DNA of 64,000 bases from Acidobacteriota bacterium (lineage in GTDB: Bacteria > Acidobacteriota > Vicinamibacteria > Fen-336). Shown here in pieces: positions 33,874 to 42,097 of this stretch (within the stretch, counting starts at the first letter, position 1; every line of letters begins with the position of its first letter). Made by a program: the position numbers and the translations under genes. The notes beneath the pieces are model-generated. The model was not told where the DNA came from and ran no database searches. It worked only from the letters and a program-made list of their open reading frames with translations. The stretch is taken from positions 1 through 64,000 of the forward strand of contig JAJDNS010000044.1 in the NCBI GenBank assembly GCA_022340585.1. Direction: 5' to 3'.

Positions 33874-35471
33874 GCCTCCCGCGTCTCGTGGTGACCGGGG
33901 CCTCCGGCTTCGTGGGTCGCCACCTCCTCGAGGAGCTCAAGGAGGACCACCGCATCGTCGGCCTCGCCCGTCGCTCGCAGGCGCGGTCCGGGGCCCCGGT
34001 GCACCCGAACATCACCTGGCACCAGGCCGACATCGGCGACCGTGCGGCCATCGCCCCGATCTTCGCGGAGATCGAGCGCGCCGGCGGCGCCGACCAGCTC
34101 ATCCATCTCGCCGCTCACTACGACTTCACCGGCGAGGACCATCCGGAGTACTGGCGGACCAACGTGGACGGGCTGCGCCACGTGCTCGAGCTGTCGAAGG
34201 GGCTCGGGCTGAAGCGCTTCGTCTTCTCCAGCTCGACCGCCGCGTGCGCCTTCCCGGCCGAAGGGAGCGCTCTCACCGAGGAGACTCCCCCCGATGGAGA
34301 CCACCTGTACGCCCGCACCAAGGCCATCGGCGAGCGGATGCTCGTCGAGTACGAGGAGCACTTCCCGTCGACCATCCTCCGCTTCGCCGCGCTCTTCTCG
34401 GACTGGTGCGAGTACCCGCCGCTGTTCATGTTCCTCGAGACGTGGCTGTCGAAGGCCTGGAACGCCCGGGTCCTCGGCGGGCGGGGGCACTCGGCGATCC
34501 CGTACCTCCACGTCGACGACCTCACCCTCTTCTTCCAGGAGCTTCTCCACCACGGCGGCGAGCTTCCCCCGGGGGTGGTCCTGCAGGCGAGCCCGGACGG
34601 CGCCACCTCCCACCAGGAGCTGTTCGACGAGGCGACGAGGATCCACTTCGACGGGCCCCGGAAGGCGATCCACATGCCCCGTCCGCTGTGCGGGCCCGGC
34701 ATGTGGGCCCTCGACGTGGCGGGCCGGCTGGTCGGTCGACGCCCGTTCGAGCGCCCCTGGATGGCGCGCTACATCGACAAGGCGATGACCATCGACGCGA
34801 GGCGGACCCGCGAGCTACTGGGCTGGGAGCCGCGGCCGCGCCTCCACGTCCTCCAGCGGCTGCCGTTTCTCCTGGAGAACCGCCGCACCGACGCCATCGA
34901 GTGGATGCGCGCCAACCGGGAGGCGATGAAGGAGGGGCACGTCGAGACCAACCTCCTGATCCACCGGCTCCTGAAGAAGCACGCGTCGGAGATCGCGGCC
35001 GAGTTCACCGGGGTCCTGATGGGCCCCGAGGGGCAGGAGCGGTTCCCGAGCTACCAGGACGTCAGCGACGACGACCATCGGTGGAACCACACCCTGATCC
35101 TCCGACACCTCATGAACGCGGTGCGGACGCGCGAGCGGGGCATCCTGGTCTCGTACTGCCGAGACCTCGCGGAGCGGCGCTTCGAGCAGGGCTTCGAGGC
35201 CCGGGAGGTCTGCGACGCCCTGCGCGAGCTCAACCGGATCGCCTTCAAGCACCTGCGCCGTGACCCGGAGTCCAGGGGTCTCCGCGAGGACATCAAGCAA
35301 CACGTCACCATGACCCTCACGTGGGGCTGTGACGAGGCGCAGCAGGTGTTCGAGCACCTCGAGGTGCGGTGCCGGAACAGCCACCTCCGACCGAGCTGTC
35401 GGAAGCGCCGCGAGGCCACCGCCCAACGGGCCGCCCTGGTCTCCGCGGGCGAGGACGAGTCGGCCCCGTAG
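33870..35471 (+). CDS. SDR (NAD-dependent epimerase-like) fused to an RsbRD-N-like helical domain
   Basis: 533 residues. Residues 1-335 are an extended SDR: VVTGASGFVGRHL (GxxGxxG), LIHLAAHYDF, FSSSTAACAFP and YARTKAIGE (YxxxK catalytic pair). Residues about 355-505 (VETNLLIHRLLKKHASEIAA ... LAERRFEQGFEAREVCDALR) look like the four-helix N-terminal domain of RsbRD-type RsbT co-antagonists, which serves as a signal input module. I do not know this fusion from hydrogenase operons. ATG 33870 overlaps the Rieske stop, and hypF starts 21 nt downstream. The substrate is unknown; a sugar-nucleotide or redox-sensing role is open. Confidence 0.75.
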   Translation: MSLPRLVVTGASGFVGRHLLEELKEDHRIVGLARRSQARSGAPVHPNITWHQADIGDRAAIAPIFAEIERAGGADQLIHLAAHYDFTGEDHPEYWRTNVDGLRHVLELSKGLGLKRFVFSSSTAACAFPAEGSALTEETPPDGDHLYARTKAIGERMLVEYEEHFPSTILRFAALFSDWCEYPPLFMFLETWLSKAWNARVLGGRGHSAIPYLHVDDLTLFFQELLHHGGELPPGVVLQASPDGATSHQELFDEATRIHFDGPRKAIHMPRPLCGPGMWALDVAGRLVGRRPFERPWMARYIDKAMTIDARRTRELLGWEPRPRLHVLQRLPFLLENRRTDAIEWMRANREAMKEGHVETNLLIHRLLKKHASEIAAEFTGVLMGPEGQERFPSYQDVSDDDHRWNHTLILRHLMNAVRTRERGILVSYCRDLAERRFEQGFEAREVCDALRELNRIAFKHLRRDPESRGLREDIKQHVTMTLTWGCDEAQQVFEHLEVRCRNSHLRPSCRKRREATAQRAALVSAGEDESAP

Positions 35472-35492
35472 CCCTCGGGCTCCTCCATCCCC

Positions 35493-37781
35493 ATGCCAGA
35501 CGAGGGTCGCCGCATCGAGGTCCGGGGCACGGTACAGGGAGTGGGCTTCCGGCCGTGGGTCTACCGGCTCGCCCGCGACGGGGGCGTCGCCGGGCGCGTG
35601 CGCAACGATGCCGCGGGGGTGACCATCGAGGCCTTCGGCCCGACCGAGGTCCTGGACCGGTTCGTGGCGCGGCTCCGAGCCGAGTCCCCTCCCCCCGCGG
35701 TTCTCGACGAGGTGCGTGTGGCCACGATCCCGGCGGAGACGGTGGCGGGTTTCGAGATCACGACCAGCGAGAGGGGGGAGCGTCGACGGGTGTCGATCCC
35801 TCCGGACCTCGCCACGTGTGGAGCCTGCCTGGCCGAGGTGCTCGACCCCGCCGACCGGAGACACCGCTACCCCTTCACCAACTGCACGGCGTGCGGCCCT
35901 CGGTACACGATCGCCCGCGACGTCCCGTACGACCGGGCGCACACGACCATGGCCGGGTTCGCCCTGTGCTCCCGCTGCTTCAATGAGTACGGGGACGCCG
36001 GGGACCGACGCTTCCACGCCCAGCCCAACGCCTGTCCGGACTGCGGCCCCCGGCTGCGGCTGGTCGACGGGGAGGGCTGGACGCTCGCCCCCGACTCGGC
36101 CGCCGGGGGGGCGGTCGAGGCGGCCGCGGCGCGCCTGCGTGCCGGTGCCATCGTCGCGGTGAAGGGCCTCGGAGGCTTCCACCTTGCCTGCGACGCCACC
36201 AGTCCCGGCGCCGTCCGCCTCCTCCGCGAGCGCAAGCGGCGGGACGAGAAGCCCTTCGCGGTGATGGTGCGCGACCTGGCCGAGGCGGAGCGATGGGCGG
36301 TGCTGGAGACGGAGGAGCGTCGTCTGCTGGAGGCGGTCGAGCGTCCCATCGTCCTCGTGCGTCGTCGGGAGGGGGAGGGACTCGCCGACGCGGTGGCGCC
36401 CGGGAACCCCCTCGTCGGCCTGCTCCTCGCTTACACCCCGCTCCACCACCTGCTCCTGGCGGAGACGGATCGGCCCCTGGTCATGACCTCGGGGAATCTG
36501 TCCGAGGAGCCCATGGCGGCCGGAGACGCGGAGGCGCGCGAGCGCCTGGCCGGGATCGCCGACCTGTTCCTCTCCCACGACCGGGAGATCGAGAACCGCT
36601 GCGACGACTCGGTGGCCCGGGTGATCGCCACCCGGCCCACGGTGCTGCGGCGGGCCCGCGGCTACGTGCCCCGGGCCGTGCCCCTCGTCCGCCCCGTGCG
36701 CCGGCCGGTGCTGGCGTGTGGCGCTCACCTCAAGAACACGTTCTGCTTCGCCGCCGGCGACCAGGCGTGGCTGGGGCCGCACGTGGGGGACCTGGACAAC
36801 CTCGAGGCGTGCCGGCACTACGAGGAGCAGATCGAGCGGTTCCAGCGCTTCCTGGGGATCCGCCCCGAGGTCGTGGCCCACGACCTGCACCCGGACTACT
36901 TCTCCACGATGCACGCCGAGCAGCGCCCCGAGCCGGTCAAGGTCGGGGTGCAGCACCACCATGCCCACGTGGCCAGCGCGATGGCCGAGCACGGTCTCGA
37001 AGGGCCGGTCCTGGGCCTGGCCTGGGACGGAACCGGTCTCGGGACCGACGGGACGGCGTGGGGCGGCGAGCTGCTGCTCGCCACCTTCGAGGGCTTCGAG
37101 CGCCTGGCGACGCTGCGGCCGTTGCGTCTGGCCGGTGGCGACGAGGCGATCCGGCAGGTCTGGCGGCTGGCCCTGGCCGCCCTCGACGACGCGTTCGACG
37201 GGGCCCCTCCCCTCGAGGAGCTCTCGCTGTTCCGCGAGGTCCCGGCGCGCGAGCGGTCCGTGGTCCGTCAGATGATCGCCAAGGGGGTGCAGGCGCCGCT
37301 GGCCCACGGGGCCGGGCGCTACTTCGACGCGGTCGGGGCTCTCGGCCTCGGCCGGCGCCGTGCGACCTACGAGGGGCAGGTCGCCCTGGAGTGGAACCTG
37401 GTGGCGGACGAGGGCGAGGCGGGGGCCTATCCCTTCTCCCTCCAGCGCGTGGGAGAGATGTCGGAGATCGACCTCCGGCCCACGGTGCGGGGAGTGGTCG
37501 ATGACCTGCTCGCCGGAGTCCCCGCTCCTGGGGTCTCCGCCCGCTTCCACAATGCCCTCGCCGAGGCCGCGGCGGCGGCGGTTGCCGAGGCCGCCGAGCG
37601 TCACGGGCCGCTCCCCGTGGTGCTGACCGGAGGGTGCTTCCAGAACGAGCGGCTCGTCGTCGACGTGCGGCGGCGACTCGAGCCCGCCCACGTGGTGTGG
37701 CAGCACGGCGAGGTGCCGCCAGGGGACGGAGGGCTCGCCCTGGGCCAGGCGCTGGTCGCCGATGCCGTGGGCAGGGCATGA
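35493..37781 (+). CDS. hypF: Carbamoyltransferase HypF
   Basis: 762 residues, full length. Acylphosphatase domain (1-90: VQGVGFRPWVYRLARDGGVA), two zinc-finger pairs (CGACLAEV ... CTACGPRYT; CSRCFNEY ... CPDCGPRL, about 107-180), YrdC-like domain (about 190-380: AIVAVKGLGGFHLACDAT, KRRDEKPFAVMVRD) and Kae1-like domain (KNTFCFAAGDQAWLGPHVGD, VQHHHAHVASAMAEHGLEGP, AWDGTGLGTDG). It converts carbamoyl phosphate and ATP to carbamoyl adenylate and loads HypE, the source of the active-site cyanides. Confidence 0.96.
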   Translation: MPDEGRRIEVRGTVQGVGFRPWVYRLARDGGVAGRVRNDAAGVTIEAFGPTEVLDRFVARLRAESPPPAVLDEVRVATIPAETVAGFEITTSERGERRRVSIPPDLATCGACLAEVLDPADRRHRYPFTNCTACGPRYTIARDVPYDRAHTTMAGFALCSRCFNEYGDAGDRRFHAQPNACPDCGPRLRLVDGEGWTLAPDSAAGGAVEAAAARLRAGAIVAVKGLGGFHLACDATSPGAVRLLRERKRRDEKPFAVMVRDLAEAERWAVLETEERRLLEAVERPIVLVRRREGEGLADAVAPGNPLVGLLLAYTPLHHLLLAETDRPLVMTSGNLSEEPMAAGDAEARERLAGIADLFLSHDREIENRCDDSVARVIATRPTVLRRARGYVPRAVPLVRPVRRPVLACGAHLKNTFCFAAGDQAWLGPHVGDLDNLEACRHYEEQIERFQRFLGIRPEVVAHDLHPDYFSTMHAEQRPEPVKVGVQHHHAHVASAMAEHGLEGPVLGLAWDGTGLGTDGTAWGGELLLATFEGFERLATLRPLRLAGGDEAIRQVWRLALAALDDAFDGAPPLEELSLFREVPARERSVVRQMIAKGVQAPLAHGAGRYFDAVGALGLGRRRATYEGQVALEWNLVADEGEAGAYPFSLQRVGEMSEIDLRPTVRGVVDDLLAGVPAPGVSARFHNALAEAAAAAVAEAAERHGPLPVVLTGGCFQNERLVVDVRRRLEPAHVVWQHGEVPPGDGGLALGQALVADAVGRA

Positions 37782-37847
37782 TGGAGGGGACACACGTCCC
37801 GGCCGGGGAGAGGACGGAGGACGGGACAGGAGAGGGGGACGACAGAC

Positions 37848-38138
37848 ATGTGCCTTGCGGTGCCGGGGAAGGTGATCCAGATCGACGGGGACGGTGAGCT
37901 GCGGATGGGGCGGGTGGACTTCTCCGGGGTGCAGCGTCAGGCCTGTCTCGCCTACGTGCCGGAGGTGCAGGTCGGGGACTACGTCCTGGTGCACGTGGGC
38001 TTTGCCATCTCCCGGATCGACGAGGAGGCGGCCCACGAGACCCTGGCCGCCCTGAAGGAGATGGGGGAGCTGGCCGAGCTGGGCCCCCCCCCCGACACCT
38101 CGGCGACGCCGGCGGCCGATGGCTCCGAGAGCTCCTGA
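37848..38138 (+). CDS. hypC: Hydrogenase maturation chaperone HypC
   Basis: 96 residues. Starts [13 protein letters not shown] with the essential Cys2, followed by [27 protein letters not shown] as in the HypC/HybG family. With HypD it carries the Fe(CN)2CO unit to the large-subunit precursor. GGAGAGGGGG lies upstream; the 66-bp gap after hypF is G-rich and without another gene. Its stop overlaps the hypD start (TGATG). Confidence 0.95.
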   Translation: MCLAVPGKVIQIDGDGELRMGRVDFSGVQRQACLAYVPEVQVGDYVLVHVGFAISRIDEEAAHETLAALKEMGELAELGPPPDTSATPAADGSESS

Positions 38139-39262
38139 TGCGCCACGTCGACGAGTACCGCGATCCCGAGGCGGTCCGGGCCGTCGCCGATCGGATCCGC
38201 GAGACCGTCACGCGGCCGTGGACCCTCATGGAGGTCTGTGGGGGGCAGACTCACTCGATCCTCAAGTTCGGCCTCGACGAGCTCCTGCCCGCCGGGCTGA
38301 GCCTGGTGCACGGTCCCGGCTGCCCGGTCTGCGTCACCCCCCTGGAGATGATCGACCGCGCGGTGGCCATCGCCTCGCGGCCGGACGTCATCTTCTGCTC
38401 CTTCGGCGACATGCTCCGCGTGCCCGGCTCGCACACCGATCTCCTGAAGGTGAAGGCCGGTGGCGGTGACGTGCGGATCGTCTACTCGCCCCTGGACGCC
38501 CTCCGCCTGGCCCGGGAGAACCCCGGGCGGAAGGTCGTCTTCTTCGCGGTGGGCTTCGAGACCACTGCCCCCGCCAACGCCATGGCCGTGAGCCGGGCGG
38601 CGAAGGAGGGCCTCGAGAACTTCTCGGTCCTCGTGGCCCACGTTCTCGTGCCGCCGGCCCTCGAGGCCCTGCTGTCGAGCGAGGACGTGAGGATCCAGGG
38701 GCTGTTGGCCCCGGGGCACGTCTGCGCGGTCACCGGGTACCGGGACTACGAGCCGGTGGCCGAGAGACACGGGGTGCCCATCGTGGTCACCGGCTTCGAG
38801 CCGCTGGACCTGCTCGAGGGCGCCCTCGCCGCCGTGACCCAGCTCGAGAGTGGGCAGGCCCGGGTCGAGAACCGCTACCCCCGGGCGGTGGTCCGCGAGG
38901 GCAACCCCGCGGCCCTCAGGATGATCGACGACGTCTTCGTCGTCTCGGACCGGAGCTGGCGGGGAGTGGGAGAGATCCCGAGAAGCGGCTACACCCTCGC
39001 CCCGAAGTACTCCCGCCTCGACGCCGCCGAGGTGTTCGACGTGGGTGGGATCGAGGTGAACGAGCCCGAGGAGTGTCAGAGCGGGCTCGTGCTCCAGGGA
39101 CGGCTCCGGCCCAGCGAGTGCCCCGAGTTCGGCACCCGGTGCACCCCCGAGCACCCCCTGGGGGCCACCATGGTCTCGACCGAGGGGGCCTGCGCCGCGT
39201 ACTTCCACTACGGGCGGGCCCGCCAGGACGGGTCCAGCGCCCGGGCGGAGGGCACCGGGTGA
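38138..39262 (+). CDS. hypD: Hydrogenase maturation protein HypD
   Basis: 374 residues. Conserved motifs: [11 protein letters not shown] (Cys), [11 protein letters not shown] (Cys pair), [21 protein letters not shown], and the C-terminal [4Fe-4S] ligands around [20 protein letters not shown] and EGACAAY. It is the scaffold on which the Fe(CN)2CO group is built with HypC. Overlaps at both ends (TGATG with hypC, GTGA with hypE). Confidence 0.96.
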   Translation: MRHVDEYRDPEAVRAVADRIRETVTRPWTLMEVCGGQTHSILKFGLDELLPAGLSLVHGPGCPVCVTPLEMIDRAVAIASRPDVIFCSFGDMLRVPGSHTDLLKVKAGGGDVRIVYSPLDALRLARENPGRKVVFFAVGFETTAPANAMAVSRAAKEGLENFSVLVAHVLVPPALEALLSSEDVRIQGLLAPGHVCAVTGYRDYEPVAERHGVPIVVTGFEPLDLLEGALAAVTQLESGQARVENRYPRAVVREGNPAALRMIDDVFVVSDRSWRGVGEIPRSGYTLAPKYSRLDAAEVFDVGGIEVNEPEECQSGLVLQGRLRPSECPEFGTRCTPEHPLGATMVSTEGACAAYFHYGRARQDGSSARAEGTG

Positions 39263-40314
39263 CGAGGAGGGTCGACGGGCTCCTCAGCTGCCCGACGCCG
39301 CTGGACCACGGCGACATCGTCCAGCTCGCCCACGGCGGCGGGGGGACCCTCACCTCCCGGCTCATCGACCGGCTGTTCGTCCCCGCGTTCCGCAATCCCC
39401 ACCTCGACTCACTCGGCGACGGCGCCGTCGTCACCGTGGGGGACACCCGCCTGGCCTTCACCACCGACAGCTTCGTGGTGAAGCCGGTCTTCTTCCCGGG
39501 AGGCGACATCGGCTCCCTGTCGGTGCACGGCACCGTGAACGACCTGGCCATGTGCGGAGCGGAGCCGCTCTATCTGAGCGCGGGTCTGGTGATCGAGGAA
39601 GGCTTCCTCATGAGCGACCTGGAGCGGGTCGTGGCAGCAATGGCGGAGGCCTGCGGCCACGTGGGGGTGACGCTGGTGACCGGCGACACCAAGGTGGTGG
39701 ACCGGGGCAAGGGTGACGGGATCTACGTGAACACGTCGGGGGTGGGCCGGGTCCGCGAGGGGGTGAGCGTCGGTCCGGCCCGGGCTGCCGCCGGAGACGC
39801 GGTACTGGTGTCGGGGCCGGTCGGGGACCACGGAATCGCGGTGATGGCGGCCCGGGAGGGCATCGACCTGGAGACCGAGCTCGTCTCCGACTCGGCCCCG
39901 GTCGTGGCCCCGGTGGGGGCTCTCCTCGAGGCGGTGCCCGAGACCCACGTCCTGCGCGATCCCACCCGGGGGGGGCTGGCCACCGCCCTCAGCGAGGTCG
40001 CGGTCGCGTCGAAGGTGGGCATTCGGCTGGAGGAGGCCCACATCCCGGTGCGGGACGAGGTGCGGGGCGCGTGCGAGCTGCTGGGGTTCGATCCTCTCTA
40101 CGTGGCCTGCGAGGGACGCTTCCTCGCGGTGGTGCCGGGGGAGCAGGCCGAGGAGGCGCTCCTCGCGGTCCGGTCCCAGCCCGGGGGGGAGGGGGCCCGG
40201 CTCATCGGCCGGGTCGTTGCCGAGGACCCGGGTCGCCTCGTGCTCCGCACCCGGATCGGCAGCCACCGTCTCCTGGAACGGCTCTCCGGGGAGCAGCTGC
40301 CGAGGATCTGCTGA
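39259..40314 (+). CDS. hypE: Carbamoyl dehydratase HypE
   Basis: 351 residues from GTG 39259. ATP-binding and PurM-like motifs: [48 protein letters not shown] and [17 protein letters not shown]. It ends PRIC, the conserved C-terminal Cys that is carbamoylated by HypF and dehydrated to thiocyanate. Its stop overlaps hypA (TGATG). Confidence 0.96.
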   Translation: MTRRVDGLLSCPTPLDHGDIVQLAHGGGGTLTSRLIDRLFVPAFRNPHLDSLGDGAVVTVGDTRLAFTTDSFVVKPVFFPGGDIGSLSVHGTVNDLAMCGAEPLYLSAGLVIEEGFLMSDLERVVAAMAEACGHVGVTLVTGDTKVVDRGKGDGIYVNTSGVGRVREGVSVGPARAAAGDAVLVSGPVGDHGIAVMAAREGIDLETELVSDSAPVVAPVGALLEAVPETHVLRDPTRGGLATALSEVAVASKVGIRLEEAHIPVRDEVRGACELLGFDPLYVACEGRFLAVVPGEQAEEALLAVRSQPGGEGARLIGRVVAEDPGRLVLRTRIGSHRLLERLSGEQLPRIC

Positions 40315-40652
40315 TGCACGAGTACTCGCTGGTGCGCGCGCTGGCCGACCGGGTGGAGGAGGAGGCCCGCTCCCGTCAGGCGGTGGCCGTGCACCGGCTC
40401 ACGGTGGCCATCGGAGCCGTCTCCGGCGTGGAGCCCGCGCTCTTCGAGACCGCGTTCTCGCTGTGTCGCGAGGGGATCCTCGCGGACGCCGAGCTCGAGA
40501 TCCGGCGCGTCGACGCCGCGTGGTCCTGCCCTTCCTGCGGCCGCGCGGTCCCCTCGGACCCCCCCCTCCGGTGCGCAGTGTGCGGGGAGGCCGCCCGGCT
40601 CAGCGGGGGAGACGAGCTCATCCTCGAGCAGATCGAGATGGAGGTGCCTTGA
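40314..40652 (+). CDS. hypA: Nickel-insertion protein HypA
   Basis: 112 residues. [10 protein letters not shown] gives the N-terminal nickel-binding His2. The zinc site is WSCPSCG and RCAVCG. It delivers nickel to the large subunit with HypB. Stop overlaps hypB (TGATG). Confidence 0.95.
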   Translation: MHEYSLVRALADRVEEEARSRQAVAVHRLTVAIGAVSGVEPALFETAFSLCREGILADAELEIRRVDAAWSCPSCGRAVPSDPPLRCAVCGEAARLSGGDELILEQIEMEVP

Positions 40653-41434
40653 TGTGCGACACCTGTGGGTGTGGCGACCCCAACGTGGTTTCGGTCGACG
40701 TGCACGAGAACATCCTCGCCGTCAACGACCGCACGGCGGCTCACAACCGGGAGCACCTGGACCGCCAGGGAATCCTCGCGGTCAACCTCATGGGCTCGCC
40801 CGGCGCCGGGAAGACCGCGGTCCTCGAGGCCACCGCGCGGGCCCTCTCGGGTCGGCGGCGCCTGGGAGTCATCGCCGGGGACCTGGAGACCGAGCGCGAC
40901 GCCGACCGCCTGCGGGCAGTGGACGTCCCGGCCGTCGCCATCACCACCGGGACCGCCTGCCACCTGGACGCGGAGATGGTTCACCGTGCGCTCCACGGGT
41001 TTCCCACCGGCGGTCTCGACTATCTCTTTGTCGAGAACGTGGGGAACCTCGTGTGCCCCGCCGTCTACGACCTGGGCCAGGCGGTGAGCGTGGTCGCCCT
41101 CTCGGTGACCGAGGGAGAGGACAAGCCGCTCAAGTACCCGGTGATGTTCCGCAAGGCCGACCTCGTCCTCCTCACCAAGGTCGACCTGCTGCCCCACCTG
41201 GAGCTGGACGTCTCCGCTCTGGAGGCGGGCCTCGCCCGGGTGGCCCCGGCGGCGTCCCTGCTCCCGCTCTCGGCCCGGACCGCCGAGGGCGTGAGCGTGT
41301 GGGTGGACTGGCTCGAGGCTCGGGCCGCGTCGCGACCGAAGCCGTCCGGCGAGGGACTGGGCCACCACCACGAAGATGGCCGTGGCATGATAGATGCGGC
41401 CGCCGGGAGCGGCGGGAGATCGAGGGATCGATGA
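40652..41434 (+). CDS. hypB: Hydrogenase nickel-incorporation GTPase HypB
   Basis: 260 residues. N-terminal MCDTCGCGD is the high-affinity nickel CxxCxC motif. GTPase motifs: LMGSPGAGKTAVLE (P-loop), ENVGNLVCP, and LTKVDLL (guanine specificity NKxD-like). A short His-containing stretch (GLGHHHEDG) lies near the C-terminus rather than the N-terminus. Stop overlaps the permease-like gene (ATGA). Confidence 0.95.
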   Translation: MCDTCGCGDPNVVSVDVHENILAVNDRTAAHNREHLDRQGILAVNLMGSPGAGKTAVLEATARALSGRRRLGVIAGDLETERDADRLRAVDVPAVAITTGTACHLDAEMVHRALHGFPTGGLDYLFVENVGNLVCPAVYDLGQAVSVVALSVTEGEDKPLKYPVMFRKADLVLLTKVDLLPHLELDVSALEAGLARVAPAASLLPLSARTAEGVSVWVDWLEARAASRPKPSGEGLGHHHEDGRGMIDAAAGSGGRSRDR

Positions 41435-42087
41435 CGAACGACGCCGTCTTCTGGGCTCTGGCCGGCACCGCCGCGGTGGTGGGGGCGCTGCACTCCATGG
41501 CCCCGGATCACTGGGTCCCGTTCATGGCGGTGGGACGAGCCCGCGGGTGGTCGGCGGCGCGGACGGCCCAGGTGACTCTCCTGTGCGGCTTCGTCCACGT
41601 CACCGTCTCCGTGGTCCTGGGCCTCCTGGCCCTGCGGCTGGGGCAGGAGATGCTCGAGGCCTTCGGGACCCGCCTGGAGTCGGTGGCCGGGATCCTCCTG
41701 ATCGGCTTCGGTCTCGCCTATGGCCTGTGGGGGCTGCGCCGGGGCCTGGCCGGCAAGCTGCACGGCCACGCCCACCCTCACTTCGATCACGTCCACGATC
41801 CGTCCCGAGCCACGGTGCTCGGCCTGGTCCTGCTCTTCAGCGTCGATCCCTGCGTGCGGCTGATCCCCATCATCCTCGCCGCGGCTCCCCTCGGTCCGGC
41901 GCGGCTGGTCGGGCTCATCGCCATCTACGAGGTCGCCACCATCGCGACGATGGTCGCCCTCGTGCTCGTGGCCCGCAGCGGGGCGGTGAAGGTTCTCCAG
42001 GCGCCCTGGCTCGACCGCTACGGGGACGCCCTGGCCGGGGCCCTGATCGTCGTTACCGGGGTGGCGGTGGCGGCCCTCGGCTGGTAG
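41431..42087 (+). CDS. Nickel/urease-accessory-type permease (UreH/NicO-like)
   Basis: 218 residues, six membrane spans. ALHSMAPDHWVPF at the start is the metal-transport signature of the NicO/UreH/HupE-like group, and a His-rich cytoplasmic loop follows (LHGHAHPHFDHVHD). VDPCVRLIPII is the second conserved motif. ATG 41431 overlaps the hypB stop. Nickel uptake or export in support of hydrogenase assembly is inferred from family and position. Confidence 0.8.
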   Translation: MTNDAVFWALAGTAAVVGALHSMAPDHWVPFMAVGRARGWSAARTAQVTLLCGFVHVTVSVVLGLLALRLGQEMLEAFGTRLESVAGILLIGFGLAYGLWGLRRGLAGKLHGHAHPHFDHVHDPSRATVLGLVLLFSVDPCVRLIPIILAAAPLGPARLVGLIAIYEVATIATMVALVLVARSGAVKVLQAPWLDRYGDALAGALIVVTGVAVAALGW

Positions 42088-42097
42088 GTCCCGGGGA

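Noticed and set aside
34815-38036. Open frame of over 1,000 codons on the minus strand opposite hypF and the SDR gene
   Set aside because: Same artefact of base composition; composition is His/Arg/Pro/Gly-rich without motifs and it crosses several proven genes.
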